Below, piece after piece: positions 1 to 10,659 of a stretch of 64,000 nucleotides of DNA; the stretch's first letter is position 1, and each line of letters starts with the position of its first letter. Below the pieces are notes generated by a model that made no database searches, was not told where the DNA came from, and was given only the letters and a program-made list of their open reading frames with translations. Position numbers and translations under genes: made by a program. This DNA comes from Chionis minor (lineage: Eukaryota; Chordata; Aves; Charadriiformes; Chionididae), in assembly GCA_013398295.1 (NCBI GenBank), contig VZSF01002948.1, forward strand, positions 300,462 through 364,461, in the 5' to 3' direction.

Positions 1-294
1 AGAAAATACGGGAATTGTGGGAAAGCGCAAAAAGAAAGTCTCAAACCTGATCTGATCCCTATTCAAATCAAGATCGCAAACGCGAGGGTGCGTGAGGAGG
101 GTAGAGGGCAAGAGGAGAGCCCGCACGGATTTTCCAATCCAGCAGACACCTGCTGCTCTCCAGTGCTCGCTCTGCGGCATTGGGAGGCTGCACCTCCTCC
201 TGCTGAGCCTTCCGTGTCCTCCACAGCTTCTCCAGCCAGGGCTCTTCCAAGAGTCAAATGTTAGTGTGTCCTCTGTGCCACGCTAAGGGACGTG
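1..294. other. No feature recognised
   Basis: This is moderately GC-rich sequence. Short open frames exist on both strands and overlap one another, with no recognisable domain. I see no repeat, RNA gene or motif cluster here. Confidence 0.6.
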
Positions 295-480
295 CTTCTT
301 TTATTACAATACACTAATAGGTTAACTTATTTGCAACAATTATCTTCCTATTTACTCTGGGTGGAAGTGGCTGCTTTCGTTAACCATTTATTACCTAGGG
401 AGCTATTTTCAATGTGTTCCACATGATTATTTTCCAACACTGCAATTTGGTACTTGCTCAGCGGCTGGAAGGATTGTTTC
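295..480. promoter_or_regulatory. Candidate noncoding regulatory element (AT-rich island)
   Basis: An AT-rich stretch bounded by GC-richer DNA, with two GTTAAC words (321-326 and 379-384), TTATTTGCAA and several ATTA cores. GTTAAC is the inner part of HNF1-type homeodomain sites. It has no coding potential. The call rests on texture and motif words only; conservation across birds was not tested, so simple AT-rich filler is a real alternative. Confidence 0.25.
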
Positions 481-599
481 TTACAGAGGTGACCTCCCTG
501 CCGTTCGACTGCGTGTCACTGTTTGAGGAATATACTTCAGTTGATGGGTAGGTTGTGTGCATCTCCTGACCTCAATCGTCTTCACACTGTGAGAACTGC

Positions 600-780
600 T
601 GGGAAGTGGTTTGACACAAAGTGTTTATAATCTCCATCAGAAGGAAGCGAAATTATAATGGGGCCATCTTAGCAGAAAGGAGACAGCCACCAGCCTCCCT
701 GCTACAGTGGCCTTAAGCTCTTCTATGATTTGAGCATTATAATTAGTAAAGAAACAAGTTGTAATTAAATTAGGCGATGG
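600..780. promoter_or_regulatory. Candidate noncoding regulatory element with TAATTA cores
   Basis: A short AT-rich island with TAATTA at 740-745 and 762-767, a GCCATCTT word (YY1-like) near 664, and further ATTATAAT stretches. TAATTA is the core of many homeodomain sites. The short open frames here overlap on opposite strands and look like chance. Function is inferred from composition only. Confidence 0.27.
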
Positions 781-3520
781 AAAGGCAGGAGTACAGTCAC
801 TGCGGAGTGCGATTCCGGGAGCTACCGTCTGGTAAAAAGGAGCAGTCAGAGGCAGCACGGCTGGGACCACGGCAAAGACTTTGCTGTTACCTTGCTCCTC
901 CTGCACCCTGCAATCGGGCACTGGAAGCCAGTCAGGATTCTCAATACGAATGGGATGAATTAGTGGACCTTTGCTGTGACAACAGTCTCCTTCTCCCAGA
1001 GCATCCGATTTTCATAGTGCCCACCAGCACACGGGAGCAGGGGCTGGCACTGGGGGTGTGGGAGAGGCCAGTCCCCAGGAATCCCTCCAGCACTGGGCAC
1101 TGCGGGACCCCCATCACCAGCACTGCACATGCAGTTGGAGCTGAGGTCTCTGACTGCCCTTGTTCTGGGCCAAGAGAGGGCTCTTTTGGGAACGAACTGC
1201 TTGGAGGAAGCAGGGCGCCCATAGGTGCCAGCACTTTTCCCAGTGCGCAGGCTCCTGAAAAGCGTCCTTGACATTCCTGGCCATTCAGACCCCCACTGCA
1301 GCTACTCGCTCTCCTGTTGGGGGTTGCTGGTGGCCCCTTTGCCAGCTGGAGAACCTGGGGCAGGGCACTGCCACCCTACGGCACGGGATGCTCCGGCACA
1401 GCCCAGCGCTCTGGCTCTGCCTCCGGGCAGGGACAGCCGCCTCCGCACAAGCACAGGTTTCTCCCATGCCAGACGTGCCACAGATGCCCAGGCTGCCCAT
1501 GTACCCCCTAAGTAAAAGCCTCAGTGGAAGGATTGGGGTGAGACAGCCAGAATTCAGGATTGTCAGATTCACCCTATTTTACAGTTTCAAAAGGCTTCTC
1601 CGAGCTGCATCTCTCAAGCCCCAACACCCCCAGCACAGCCCAGCCCTTTGCAGGAGCTGGCAGCGTGGAAGCAAGCTCGGAGGGGCAGGTCTGAGCCTCC
1701 TCCCCAGGAAGGGGGGGACCGGGAGAAGGGGTGGGTGGCAGCGCCGAGGGTGTTACAGGCTCTGGCTCAGTGGCTTAGCCGAGAAGCTCTGGCCCTGCAG
1801 ATTTATTTCCTGGCTTTTAGCCAGCCTAGGAATGAAAATACTCTAGAGGGTGAAAGGCTCATAGTCAAGAGCTCTTCACCTCTTCCCTGAAAGGACCTCT
1901 CATCCTCATTCATTCAGGGGTTTATTACCACTCCACTGCCTGAGAATAACTGTTTGCAAAGATGAAGCTTGGAAAAAATAAGCCGCCCAGGTGCCGGCAT
2001 GTTTAGACCCGTCAGTTCTGGATTCAAAGCAGAGTCAGTTCAGGTCTCTTCTTCCTTCTTCTAGCCCAATTCACGGGCATTTTAATTCAGAGGACCAGGC
2101 GGTGGCTTTAGCTGGTGGTTGGCTACCAAAGAGCATCTTTATTAGTTCCTGGGTTTGGGGTGCTAAACACAGCAGGTTGTGAGCAATCCCCTTTTCTCTA
2201 TTTACTGGGAATTAGCACTCAAAAATAGCTGGAGAAATGTGACCGGATGTGTCCTGCCTGCTGCTGCTCCAGGCAGGAACCCTGAGTGAGCCGGGCAGGT
2301 TGCTCCGCAATAGTTTTTCTCCAGCGCATCCAGACAAGCCCTGGTTAAACGTCCAGCTTTCTGAGCAGTAGACGGGGGACACAAGCACGGGCTGGACCCC
2401 TGCGGCACCGAGGTGGGGGCTGGCACGGGGACCGCTGCTGCTCTCACCAGTCTGTGGTGCCAAACTGGTGCCCAGAGGGGCTGGGGGACGCAGCAAGGAC
2501 CCTGTGGGAGGCATTGCCGTGTCCCCTGCGGGTGCTGGCCTCGCTGGGGCAGCTCTGGGCGGAGGTTTCCCTTGAAAACAGCACACCTCTGGGCTTTTCC
2601 TGGCTGCCCCCAAAGCAGCAGGTGACACCACCTCCCCTGGGCCAGGTCCTTGGTGCTGCTTGTCTTGGCCCGAGGAGCTGCTCGGGGAACCCTGCCAGAA
2701 CTCATCAGGGAACAACCCCTCACCCAGCGTGAGAGACCCCACCACAGCCCTCCCTGCTTTCCAAAAGCACCCCCAGATTTCTCCCTTTAACTCATTTTTG
2801 CAGTGCCGAGGCATCCTCCCACTGCCACCTCCCCTTCAGTCCTCGCTCTTTGCTTTCTTCAAGCCGGACCTGACAAATTCTTATTATTTCGCATTGCAAG
2901 GGTAGGGCACAACACTGTCTCGTTGCATTTACTTTGCTGTTTTTACCCATCTCTGGAAAGCACAGGGACAGGCCATGACGGTCTGTGGAAAACTGCTCTG
3001 CAACGAGACAGTGTTTGCCGCTTCGAGCCGGCTCGCGCTTTTCAGGCGACGCATCTTTAACCTCCACAAATTAAGAGGCTGAGGAAGCAAAAGACGCCGC
3101 CGCTGATGAGGCTGGGAGGTCTCCTGGGGAGCCGGCAGCGCAGTTTTCCGGCAGCGAGCGTGGTTCCCAGCCTTAGCGCTAGAAGCGGAGAGGAATCATC
3201 GGCACCGGCAGCATCTGCGTGCGGGGCTGTGCCGGTGCGGGCAGCGCCCAGGGCATCCCCGCGGTGCTGCCCCATGGTAGGGCGCCCGGTGCCGCCCGTG
3301 GGGATGCCGGCACTGATGGAAGAGCAGGAGAGCCACGGGAAGGCTGTGCGGGAAGGCCGGGGTGGGAACGGGGCTGGCGCTGGAGTACTGGCTCTCCCCA
3401 CCGGAGCGGGAGCTGCGTCTGCCACCCAGGCAGAGGCTCCGGTACCGACAAACAGCTTTGCCATCCCAGCGCAGGCAGCCTGCACTGCACCGAAACAGGC
3501 AGCTCGAAAGTAAACAGTGT
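781..3520. other. GC-rich intergenic sequence, nothing recognised
   Basis: Long overlapping open frames occur on both strands (for example 777-1271 plus, 1268-1846 plus and 2212-2814 minus). They are rich in Pro, Ala, Gly, Arg and Cys, overlap each other antisense, and match no family known to me. They are best explained by few stop codons in GC-rich DNA. A less GC-rich interval at about 1900-2210 also holds nothing I can name. Confidence 0.6.
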
Positions 3521-3890
3521 CTGAAACCTATTCTCATTAGGCTAATTTACGAATAAATTACCATATTCAATGGCCTTATTTTTACTGCTCGTTAACAGGC
3601 CCATGATAGGATGATAATTATGGGATTTTAAGTGGCTAATGGCAGCTGGGGCGTCAAAAGCAGTTTTTACGAATCTGTTTATGGCAGGGAAGGTGACAGG
3701 AGGGTGGGACACTGAGATGTTGGAATCGCATGTCGGGGAAAAAAAAGCTTTAATTGTTGAGTATTTATTAGAGAGGAGGGAAGACTGTAATTTAAAAATG
3801 AAACTCTGAAAAACAAAAAGGAAATTAATTAGTCTCCTAGCGCTCCGGTGGCTAGCGCTTAAGGAGGACCTCACTGATTTGCATGCGGCC
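3521..3890. promoter_or_regulatory. Candidate developmental enhancer, homeodomain and POU words
   Basis: This AT-rich island starts sharply after a GC-rich stretch. It contains a run of ATTA or TAAT words (ATTAGGCTAATTTAC, AATAAATTACC), AATTATGGG, an NKX-like AAGTGG next to CTAATGG near 3630, TTTAATTGTTGAG, and a perfect POU octamer ATTTGCAT at 3877-3884. Such density of homeodomain and POU words without coding potential is typical of vertebrate conserved noncoding elements. Conservation is not demonstrated here. Confidence 0.4.
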
Positions 3891-4299
3891 TTCAAGGGTC
3901 CCGAGGGTCACTGCTTGGTGGCAGCCGTCCCCACGCCGCTGGGCACCGTCCTTCCCACTGTGCTGAGGAGCTGGCGCGGGACCAGCCCAGAGGTGCCGTG
4001 AGGACAAAAGGGGCTTCGGTGCAGCAGTGGCACCTGGATCCGAGGGGCGCGAGGGGATGAGGTGTCCTGCCCTGCTGTGCCCCATGCCAGCCACCCCATG
4101 CAGTCGCCGCAGTCGGCTCGGTGCTCCCCGCCGGCTGGTGGCTGCATCCCGGCTGCTCCGCGCCACGGCTGGCCGACACCGGCCCCTCCGTCGGAGAGGG
4201 CTGCGCATCTCCATCCAACCATCTCCCGTTTCCCGATCGCCAATATTTTTTCTATATGTTTAGCCTGGCTGCTCATCATCTCCCATCTCCACTGATTCA
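3891..4299. other. GC-rich sequence, nothing recognised
   Basis: Open frames run in several frames on both strands, with Ala, Arg, Pro and Gly bias. There is no recognisable domain, repeat or RNA gene. Confidence 0.6.
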
Positions 4300-4700
4300 T
4301 CTTGATCTTTCAGTTTAGTATGCAGTGCTCGGAAAACAAACACGTACCAGACTGACAGTGGGAATAAATATCGTGGAGATGTTGATTAGCATTTGATCCC
4401 AGCTGGGCCTCTGGAAGCTGCAGCACTGGAATGCCTTGGCAGTTTTTTAATGCTGAATAATTTGATTAGATCAGCGGCTGAGCCTGCTGCTCGTGGTGAG
4501 ATAAACCCTCCCAACACTGCTGCTCCCCCCGCGCCGCGCTCGCACCGCTCACTTCCTGGCTTGCTCGCTTTCTTTTATGGGGCCTTAAATACGTCGTTTA
4601 ATCAACTCTACAATTTCAATTTAGCACAGTTGTTGACTCGCATGGATGATAAGGTTCTGAAGACCCCACAGATTGCTGGCTGGTTTAACAGTGCCATTTT
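4300..4700. promoter_or_regulatory. Candidate developmental enhancer with forkhead and homeodomain words
   Basis: Contains a forkhead-type AAACAAACA (4334-4342), GGAATAAATAT, two TTGATTAG words (about 4382 and 4463), a TEAD-like GGAATG near 4428, and TTAAATACGTCGTTTAATC near 4585. A GC-rich patch at 4490-4560 separates two AT-rich halves. The function call is inference from motif density and lack of coding sequence. Confidence 0.38.
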
Positions 4701-4789
4701 CCATGGCCTCCTGGCTTTTGCTGCCAAACTGCAGCCAAGCCCAGCACCAGCCCAGACTGCGAGCGCCTGCCGGAGGATCTGTTTGCTTA

Positions 4790-5490
4790 GCCCAAGCCGT
4801 CAATCAGCCATGCAGAGATTTCCAGTCTCTCCGCCGTGTAATTACCAAGAGGGACACGTCCCCTCCGCACGATGACATGATAGCAACCAACGGTTCATTT
4901 TCGAAAAACACAATAGTAACATCTTTTTTTTTCTGTTGTTCTTTGGAGGCGCGGGAAGCGTGGGGACACAGGGAGGGAAAACTGCAATTACCTGAGACTG
5001 CAGCGATCCTAACTAAACATTGATTTCTGAAATTTTTGCCTCCTTACCTTAAGAAAAAAGAGTGGGGCAGACTCTCACACTGTCTAAAACTCTTTTACTT
5101 CTACCGTAATTTAAATAACACTGTAGGCATTCCTTTCCAACAGAAGAATAATCAGTTCAGCGAGTAGCCAGCAAGAGTGCAGTAAACAGCCCTGACTCTT
5201 CCACCGCAGATTTTTTCCGAAAGACTCTGCTGATGGCTATTTTCAAAGCATATTTTAAATATCTTACCAGCAGAATATCATTTAAAAACAAGCAAGCTTT
5301 ACCTGCATCGCTAAGACTCTGCAGTTGCATTTCCCCCCCTGCATCAAAAAAGGGAAAATCACGAATTACAATACCCAGCATTTTCTATCTGAAAAGAATA
5401 ATTTTGTCTGAAAAAGCAAAACTCGGTATTTTCAGCCGCTGACCTCATCCAAGACAAATAAACAGGCAGAGACTTCTTGTGTTTACTTAC
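4790..5490. promoter_or_regulatory. AT-rich noncoding stretch, possible regulatory sequence
   Basis: A long AT-rich stretch with GTAATTACC near 4840, a run of T at about 4923, and several TTTAAATA or ATTAAC words. Motif density is lower than in the neighbouring 4300-4700 block and no clear cluster stands out. It may contain one or more regulatory elements or be ordinary AT-rich intergenic DNA. Confidence 0.25.
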
Positions 5491-5870
5491 ACTTATTAAC
5501 ATTCAGCAGAGGGTGTGAGGGTGATACTCTCTGACAACCACCATTTCAAACTTTCTCCCTTTAGTTTAGTTGCTTGTGATTCGCACGCGCGACAAACAAA
5601 CCGGCTGCCGCTGGGGTCGCAGCCAGCCTCGCCGCCTCCTCGCGCACATCTGGAGCGGCTTTTGGCACCCGCAGGACGGCTCTGCCATCACCGTCACCGG
5701 GGACAGGGGACACCGCACCTGGGGAGGTTTTGTCCCTTAGCGGAGGGGAAGGGCACAGCGTCCAAAGGCACAGGCACCTTTGCAAAGATAAGTAGATTTC
5801 CTCTGCTAAGGAGGAATGGGTTTAGCACAATCTCAAATAATCAGAACAAGGGGGTTGGGGTGGTGTTAAC
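5491..5870. other. Nothing recognised
   Basis: Mixed composition, with a GC-rich centre at about 5590-5770. The overlapping short frames on both strands look random. Confidence 0.55.
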
Positions 5871-5949
5871 ATAGACAATAATTAGATATATACAATATAT
5901 AAAATGCATATAGATATTAGATATACCTACTATATTAATATAATATAGT
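5871..5949. repeat. AT-rich simple sequence
   Basis: Imperfect ATATA, TATAG and AATAT words run up to the assembly gap. This is probably the diverged left flank of the pentanucleotide array that continues after the gap. Confidence 0.7.
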
Positions 5950-5971
5950 NNNNNNNNNNNNNNNNNNNNNN
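5950..5971. other. Assembly gap (22 N)
   Basis: Twenty-two unknown bases lie between AT-rich simple sequence on the left and an AATAT/TAGTA array on the right. The gap is therefore inside a tandem repeat, and its true length is unlikely to equal the number of N. Any frame translated across it is meaningless. Confidence 0.97.
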
Positions 5972-6145
5972 AATATAATATAATATAATGCAATGCACTG
6001 TAGTGTAGTGTAGTGTAGTATAGTATAGTATAGTATAGTATAGTATAGTATAGTATAGTATAGTGTGGTATGGTATGGTATGGTATGGTATGGTATGGTA
6101 TGGTATGGTATAGTATAGTATAGTATAGTATAGTATAGTATAGTA
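5972..6145. repeat. Pentanucleotide microsatellite with block variants
   Basis: After three AATAT units and two AATGC units come 29 uninterrupted pentamers from 6001 to 6145: TAGTG x3, TAGTA x9, TAGTG x1, TGGTA x9 and TAGTA x7. Variant monomers sit in homogeneous blocks, which suggests local expansion of a mutated unit. The 5-residue periodic protein that can be translated from the minus strand is an artefact of the repeat. Confidence 0.95.
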
Positions 6146-7188
6146 ATAGAATAAATTAGAACAAGGGGGAGTCTTTTTAAAAACTGAACAAAAGTCAGGA
6201 ATATACAGAGTAAAAAGTGACCCCTGTTCTGCAGCTTTAAAAAACCCAGCCCCTCTCAAAGTGGGAAGTGCTGATTTAATTTAAAAAACGGCAGCAGCCT
6301 GACCTTTCATGTTCCCATGCAGAGCTGTTTTCCCCCGGGCAGTTGCCCAGGACAGGCTCAGGGTGATGGTCCTGCCCGCCTACGCACCCCGGGGTGCCCA
6401 TGACCACCAGCGGGGAGCTCAGGGGGGTGCGTGTGCTTCCAGGACCCTCCCGACAAGGGAGGCAGCCAAATCCAAGAGGGGACACAGCAGGTGGTGGAAC
6501 TGGACCCTCTCTAGTCCCACAGGCATCCGCAGGCCGGGTCCAACACACCCTCTAATTGACAAGAAACGGCTGCCCCTCCACTTACACGGCAGTGTAAAGT
6601 CCTGTCTAAATTGGGGGCAGTCCGGTCTAAACTGCTGTCACTAAAATTTACCAAACTGGGTCTTATGGCCAGTTGGCCATTAACACACAGAGAACCAGTG
6701 TGAGAATCCCAGGAGCCCAACCATCTCCATCCGTCTCTCTGTGCAGAGATGGCACCACCCTGCCAGAGCATCCCTGGTGCAGCCGACGGCTCACGCATGC
6801 AGGAGACATTGCCTAACCAAGGACATTTTTTTTCATAAGTTGAGAAGAAGAACCCATTTACGGAAGTAGTCCCTAAAGTGGGACAGACAGGGAAGTGCTG
6901 GAAAGGGCTGCCTTGAGCCTTCAGAGCGGGGAGAGCCCGGAGGAGCATGGCACCAGGCGCGCTGGGTCTGTGCTTGCATTTGGGTGCAACAGGTACGACC
7001 CCGACCCCGTTGAAACAAATGGGAGTGTAGCCACAGGCTGCAAGGAGGACAAGACAAGTCAATCAAATGAGAATGTTTGATTTATGTTGAACATTAGATA
7101 CATCTCCAACTGGTAAAAGAACATGTTAAGAGCATAAAAATAGCTATAGCGGCTTGTCTCTGGGAGAGAGCAATGGCAAACACCCACT
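6146..7188. other. Nothing recognised
   Basis: Mixed-composition sequence. A minus-strand frame at 6511-7062 encodes no recognisable domain and overlaps plus-strand frames. I see no repeat family or motif cluster. Confidence 0.55.
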
Positions 7189-8170
7189 GAAGAGCATAAG
7201 AACAGAGGAAGCGAACAATGATACTTCATCAAATACTCTATTAACCTCCAGTAATTTATGGCTCAAGATCTTTCAGAGTCAGAAATAATGTCTATGCATG
7301 GATGTTTGATGGATTTTTCTGCCATTAATTTGTCCGGTAACTTTTTGAACCCATGTAAATTTTAGCTTTCACAATACTGGTGAAAAATATCTACTGTTTA
7401 ACTATGCAGGTAAGACCAGCCCTCCTTACTGCTTGGCTTCAGCCTACTGCTGGTCCCCCTCCACACTCCCTGTTCTTGTATGGTGAGAAACAACCAGCAG
7501 CAGATCCTTGCTCACTGTCCCACTTTCATAGATTTCTGTTGTATTCGTCCTCAGATATCACTTTTCCAGGCTAAAAAGCCATAACCCAGGGAATCCTGCC
7601 TTTATCCTTACTCATCTCTGGGGCCCTGCTCTAGACCATTTCTTCTATCACCATTTTTGTTTCATGGAGTAGGGACAGAATAATGGAGGATTCAGTTGAT
7701 ATATACAGATGTCTACAGCAGCACGGTGCTCTTTCTTTGATCCCTAGTTTTCCCCTAGTAATTCCCAATATTCGGTTTGTTTTTAGGCCACTGGTGGACG
7801 TTGAGCTTGTGTTTCCATAGAGTTATTTATTGCAGCCCTCAGTTTTGACTCCTGGGTGCTGGCCATCAGTACAGAGTCCTCCATGCAAGTAAAGATGAGA
7901 CTTCTAGTTCTACTCACCGCCCCCCCCCCTCCCCCGGAGTTCAAGATTTTACATTTATCTGCCTTGAATTTCATCTGCCTCTGCCCAGCCCCTCGCTCCA
8001 GTGAGATATCTCAGCGGCTTTTGCAGCTGTCCCTTCTTTTAGAAAGACAGATCACGGTGCGCTATCAGCAGACTTCGCAGTCTCACCGCTTTTCCGGATC
8101 ATTTACTGTCCCCTCTTCCAGCAGTGGCTCCAGCGCAGATCCCATGAATCTCCCCTCTGAAAACCAGCAA
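7189..8170 (-). mobile_element. Ancient, decayed CR1-family retrotransposon (3' half)
   Basis: Several blocks match, in the right order, a reverse-oriented old sauropsid CR1. The 3' terminus is AGAGCATAAGAAC at 7191. Next come 3'-untranslated words near 7310-7365 (ATTAATTTGTCC, TTTTTGAACCCATG) and 7562-7578 (TTTTCCAGGCTAAAAAG). Minus-strand peptide MKFKADKCKIL at about 7940-7974 matches the conserved MKFN-KCKVLH motif that follows the reverse-transcriptase core. A GCGAAGTCTGCTGAT block at about 8066-8080 matches the codons of the catalytic-site region (KFADD). SEGRFMGSALEPLL at about 8119-8160 matches the GVPQGSVLGPLL motif. Frameshifts and stops make it non-functional. The 5' limit is fuzzy and may extend to about 8400. 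The family comparison is from memory. Confidence 0.72.
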
Positions 8171-9180
8171 TTTATTCTGATTCCTTGTTGCTGTCCTTTA
8201 GCCGTGCCACGTGGAGTCGCTGCCTCCAACTGAGCCAGTTGCCTTCTCAAGGACTTCATTGAAGACCTTGCCCAACACCTCCCCATCACACACCTGCCAA
8301 CTTCTCCTAAAGAAACCCAAAGAGCTCGTCTTGCAAAGCATGCCCTCCTCCAACGCCATACTGTCTTTTTCCCCATTTGTCCCAGTTCTCCAGCTGGTGG
8401 GTAATCCTATGTGTTGCGATCGTTTCTACCAGGATCTCTGATGTGGACACCAAAGCCATGGACAGCAGCTCACCAGTTCTTCCCTGTTACTCATCACAAA
8501 AAAATGTTGTCACATTATTTGCCTCCTAGACCTTTGGTACCAAGAGGATCTAAAATGAGAGAATATATAATATCAATATTAGATTACCTGTATCACATTA
8601 GAGCTCTTGGGTAAATACTACCTCTTCATAGTTCTTCATAACTGTTCAGATGATTTAGTTGCCTTAAAGCTCCTTACATCAATACTTCACTTTGAGACAG
8701 GTACAACGACAAACACATCGCTGCTCTGCTCGGGCAGCGTTAGCCTGATCCAAGGTACAGCTGGACCGTGGTCAAGACGTACAGAAACTGGTGGGTGGAG
8801 TATGTTATGGGCACCGCTAACTGCAAAACACTGTGGACACAGATACAGGAGTCAAGACCTCAATGCCAAAAAAGCGACATCCCCAGCAAAGAGATGCCTG
8901 ACGGAGCAGGCAGGCACGGCACGGGACCCCCGGCCACTGCAGCCCCGCGGTGCCGCAGCCCGGTGCCTGGCAGGCTGAGGATCCCCGGGAGCCTGCGGAG
9001 ATTCCCGTGGATGGGAGTGGTGGGTTGGCGTTGGGGTCCGACGGCGGAACTGCCGCGAAGGGCAGGTTTGTGCAGGAGGCCGGATCTTTTGTGTTTGCCT
9101 CTCTGATTACCATGTACCTTTTGCAAAAGGTGCTTTGTATGGAATTAAGAACAGGATTTGTTTCTTCAAACTTTTGCAAT
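8171..9180. other. Mostly unrecognised; left part may extend the old CR1
   Basis: The first 200 bases may be the 5' continuation of the decayed CR1 to the left, but I could not align them to a named motif. The rest has an AT-rich piece at 8500-8700 and a GC-rich piece at 8880-9070. Nothing else is recognised. Confidence 0.45.
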
Positions 9181-9330
9181 TTTAACATCTGCTTGTTTTG
9201 GTAAATTTGACAGGGACTCTCTTTTGTCTCTTTTATTTTATTTTATTTTTTTTTAACAGAAATTCTATGAAAAGTGTTTTAAAAAGTGCTAACTGACAAG
9301 CCTACACAGGCTGCCTCCACTCAGGGAGCA
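9181..9330. other. T-rich and low-complexity sequence
   Basis: Contains three TTTTA units followed by a T run at about 9231-9255. No function is suggested. Confidence 0.6.
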
Positions 9331-9900
9331 CTCTGCACAGTTGTTAACTTGTTAGACAGGAGCTAGATTACAATCATAAATAAATGATTTGCTGTCTCCT
9401 TACATTCAGACATGTAGCTTTTAAAGTGTAGCTGTCATCCCTGAATCAGATTTAGTCAAATGCTGTGTAACTGCAAAATTATCCTATCCTTACCTTTTTT
9501 TATTCTCCATATAATGGACAGTTAAATTGGATTTTCAAATTTGAAGTGCATATGTTTTTCAAATCCCCACAGGGTTGCCATTTTTTCATTTCTAAAGCAA
9601 CTCACTAATGTTTATCATTACCACACAGAAATATTACAATTCTTAAGGGGCACCTTATAAAATCAGTACAGGAGAAATATGCTTTATCGTCTCAAAATGA
9701 AACCAATTTCTCAGCTGATTTGCAATTTATTTACATGTTAGCATTTGATTTTCTGCTGATTTATAGCCCCACATGCCTGTGTCTTAGCTGCTTTCTAAAT
9801 AAACACAATCAGGTTGGGAAAGCTAATACCAAATTACGGAGCTTTGTTCTAGCTTTACTCTATTAATAAGTTAAATCTTTTACCAATAGTGCGTAGTGTC
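9331..9900. promoter_or_regulatory. Candidate regulatory island, AT-rich
   Basis: A long AT-rich block with TTGTTAACTTGTT, ATAAATAAATGATT (near 9378), CTGATTTGCAATTTATTTAC (near 9716), CTGATTTATAG and ACCAAATTACGG. It has no coding potential and no repeat similarity I recognise. It is likely one of the conserved-type islands of this window, but conservation is untested. Confidence 0.33.
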
Positions 9901-10059
9901 CCTTAGCACTGAGTGCAAGGAGAAGTCATGCATGGTGTTTTATAAGGCTCGAGTTCTGCTATGCTATAAATAATCAGTAGGTGTGGAGAATCTGAGGGGA
10001 AAATAGAGATCTCAGGAAAACCACGAGTGAAAAAATGTAGTATCACAATTATTCTTTTT

Positions 10060-10650
10060 TTCTTTAAGCTATAAACTTTGAGATTCAGCCACATCTCATG
10101 AAAACTCTGATGCTGTGGACATTTTATTTTGCACAGCCATTTACGACCTTCCTTCCACAGCAGCTTTGCGGGAAACACGCTGCACATATGAAATCCCACT
10201 TTCGGCATGTTCTGGCTGCATGCATGCAGCCGTACGGGCAACGGATGGCCAGCGCTGACGATTGTTTCAGAATAAGTTTTTTAATGGCAGGTAAATTATT
10301 CATCGGTATGTAAAATAATACTCTCAGCCTTAACTAACGTGGTAGTGAAAATAACCTCTGGCAAACATCTCATACTTTCAAGGTTCAGTTCATTAATAAA
10401 CAATATGAAAGCGAGTCGGCACAATGCATTCTGGAAGTCCAAGCAGCTCTATGGGCGATTCGGCAGGGTGGGGGGGGGCTGCGAATTCAAATATGCATTA
10501 GTCTTGGGGAAGCACACCTTTTTCGCAATGTAAGGTGCATGTGCAAATTCCATGGATAATTAATGCAACAGTTACTTCAGCAGCATCAAAAGACCCACTG
10601 TTTAATTCAACATCCTATGAGCGCAGCGTGACAGCAGCGAGGAGCACTAT
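10060..10650. promoter_or_regulatory. Candidate regulatory element with an 18-bp palindrome
   Basis: An island of mixed AT and GC with many homeodomain-type words (ACATTTTATTTTGC, TTTTTTAATGGC, GGTAAATTATTC, CAGTTCATTAATAAAC, GATAATTAATGC) and a perfect 18-bp palindrome at 10214-10231. A short G9 run near 10470 splits it. It lacks coding potential. The enhancer call is inference from texture. Confidence 0.38.
10214..10231. repeat. Perfect 18-bp palindrome
   Basis: GGCTGCATGCATGCAGCC equals its own reverse complement. The centre TGCATGCATGCA alternates purine and pyrimidine. It could bind a dimeric factor, extrude as a short cruciform, or be chance: roughly 0.2-0.3 perfect 18-mers of this kind would be expected in a random window of this size. 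Confidence 0.98.
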
Positions 10651-10659
10651 TCCTGGCAA

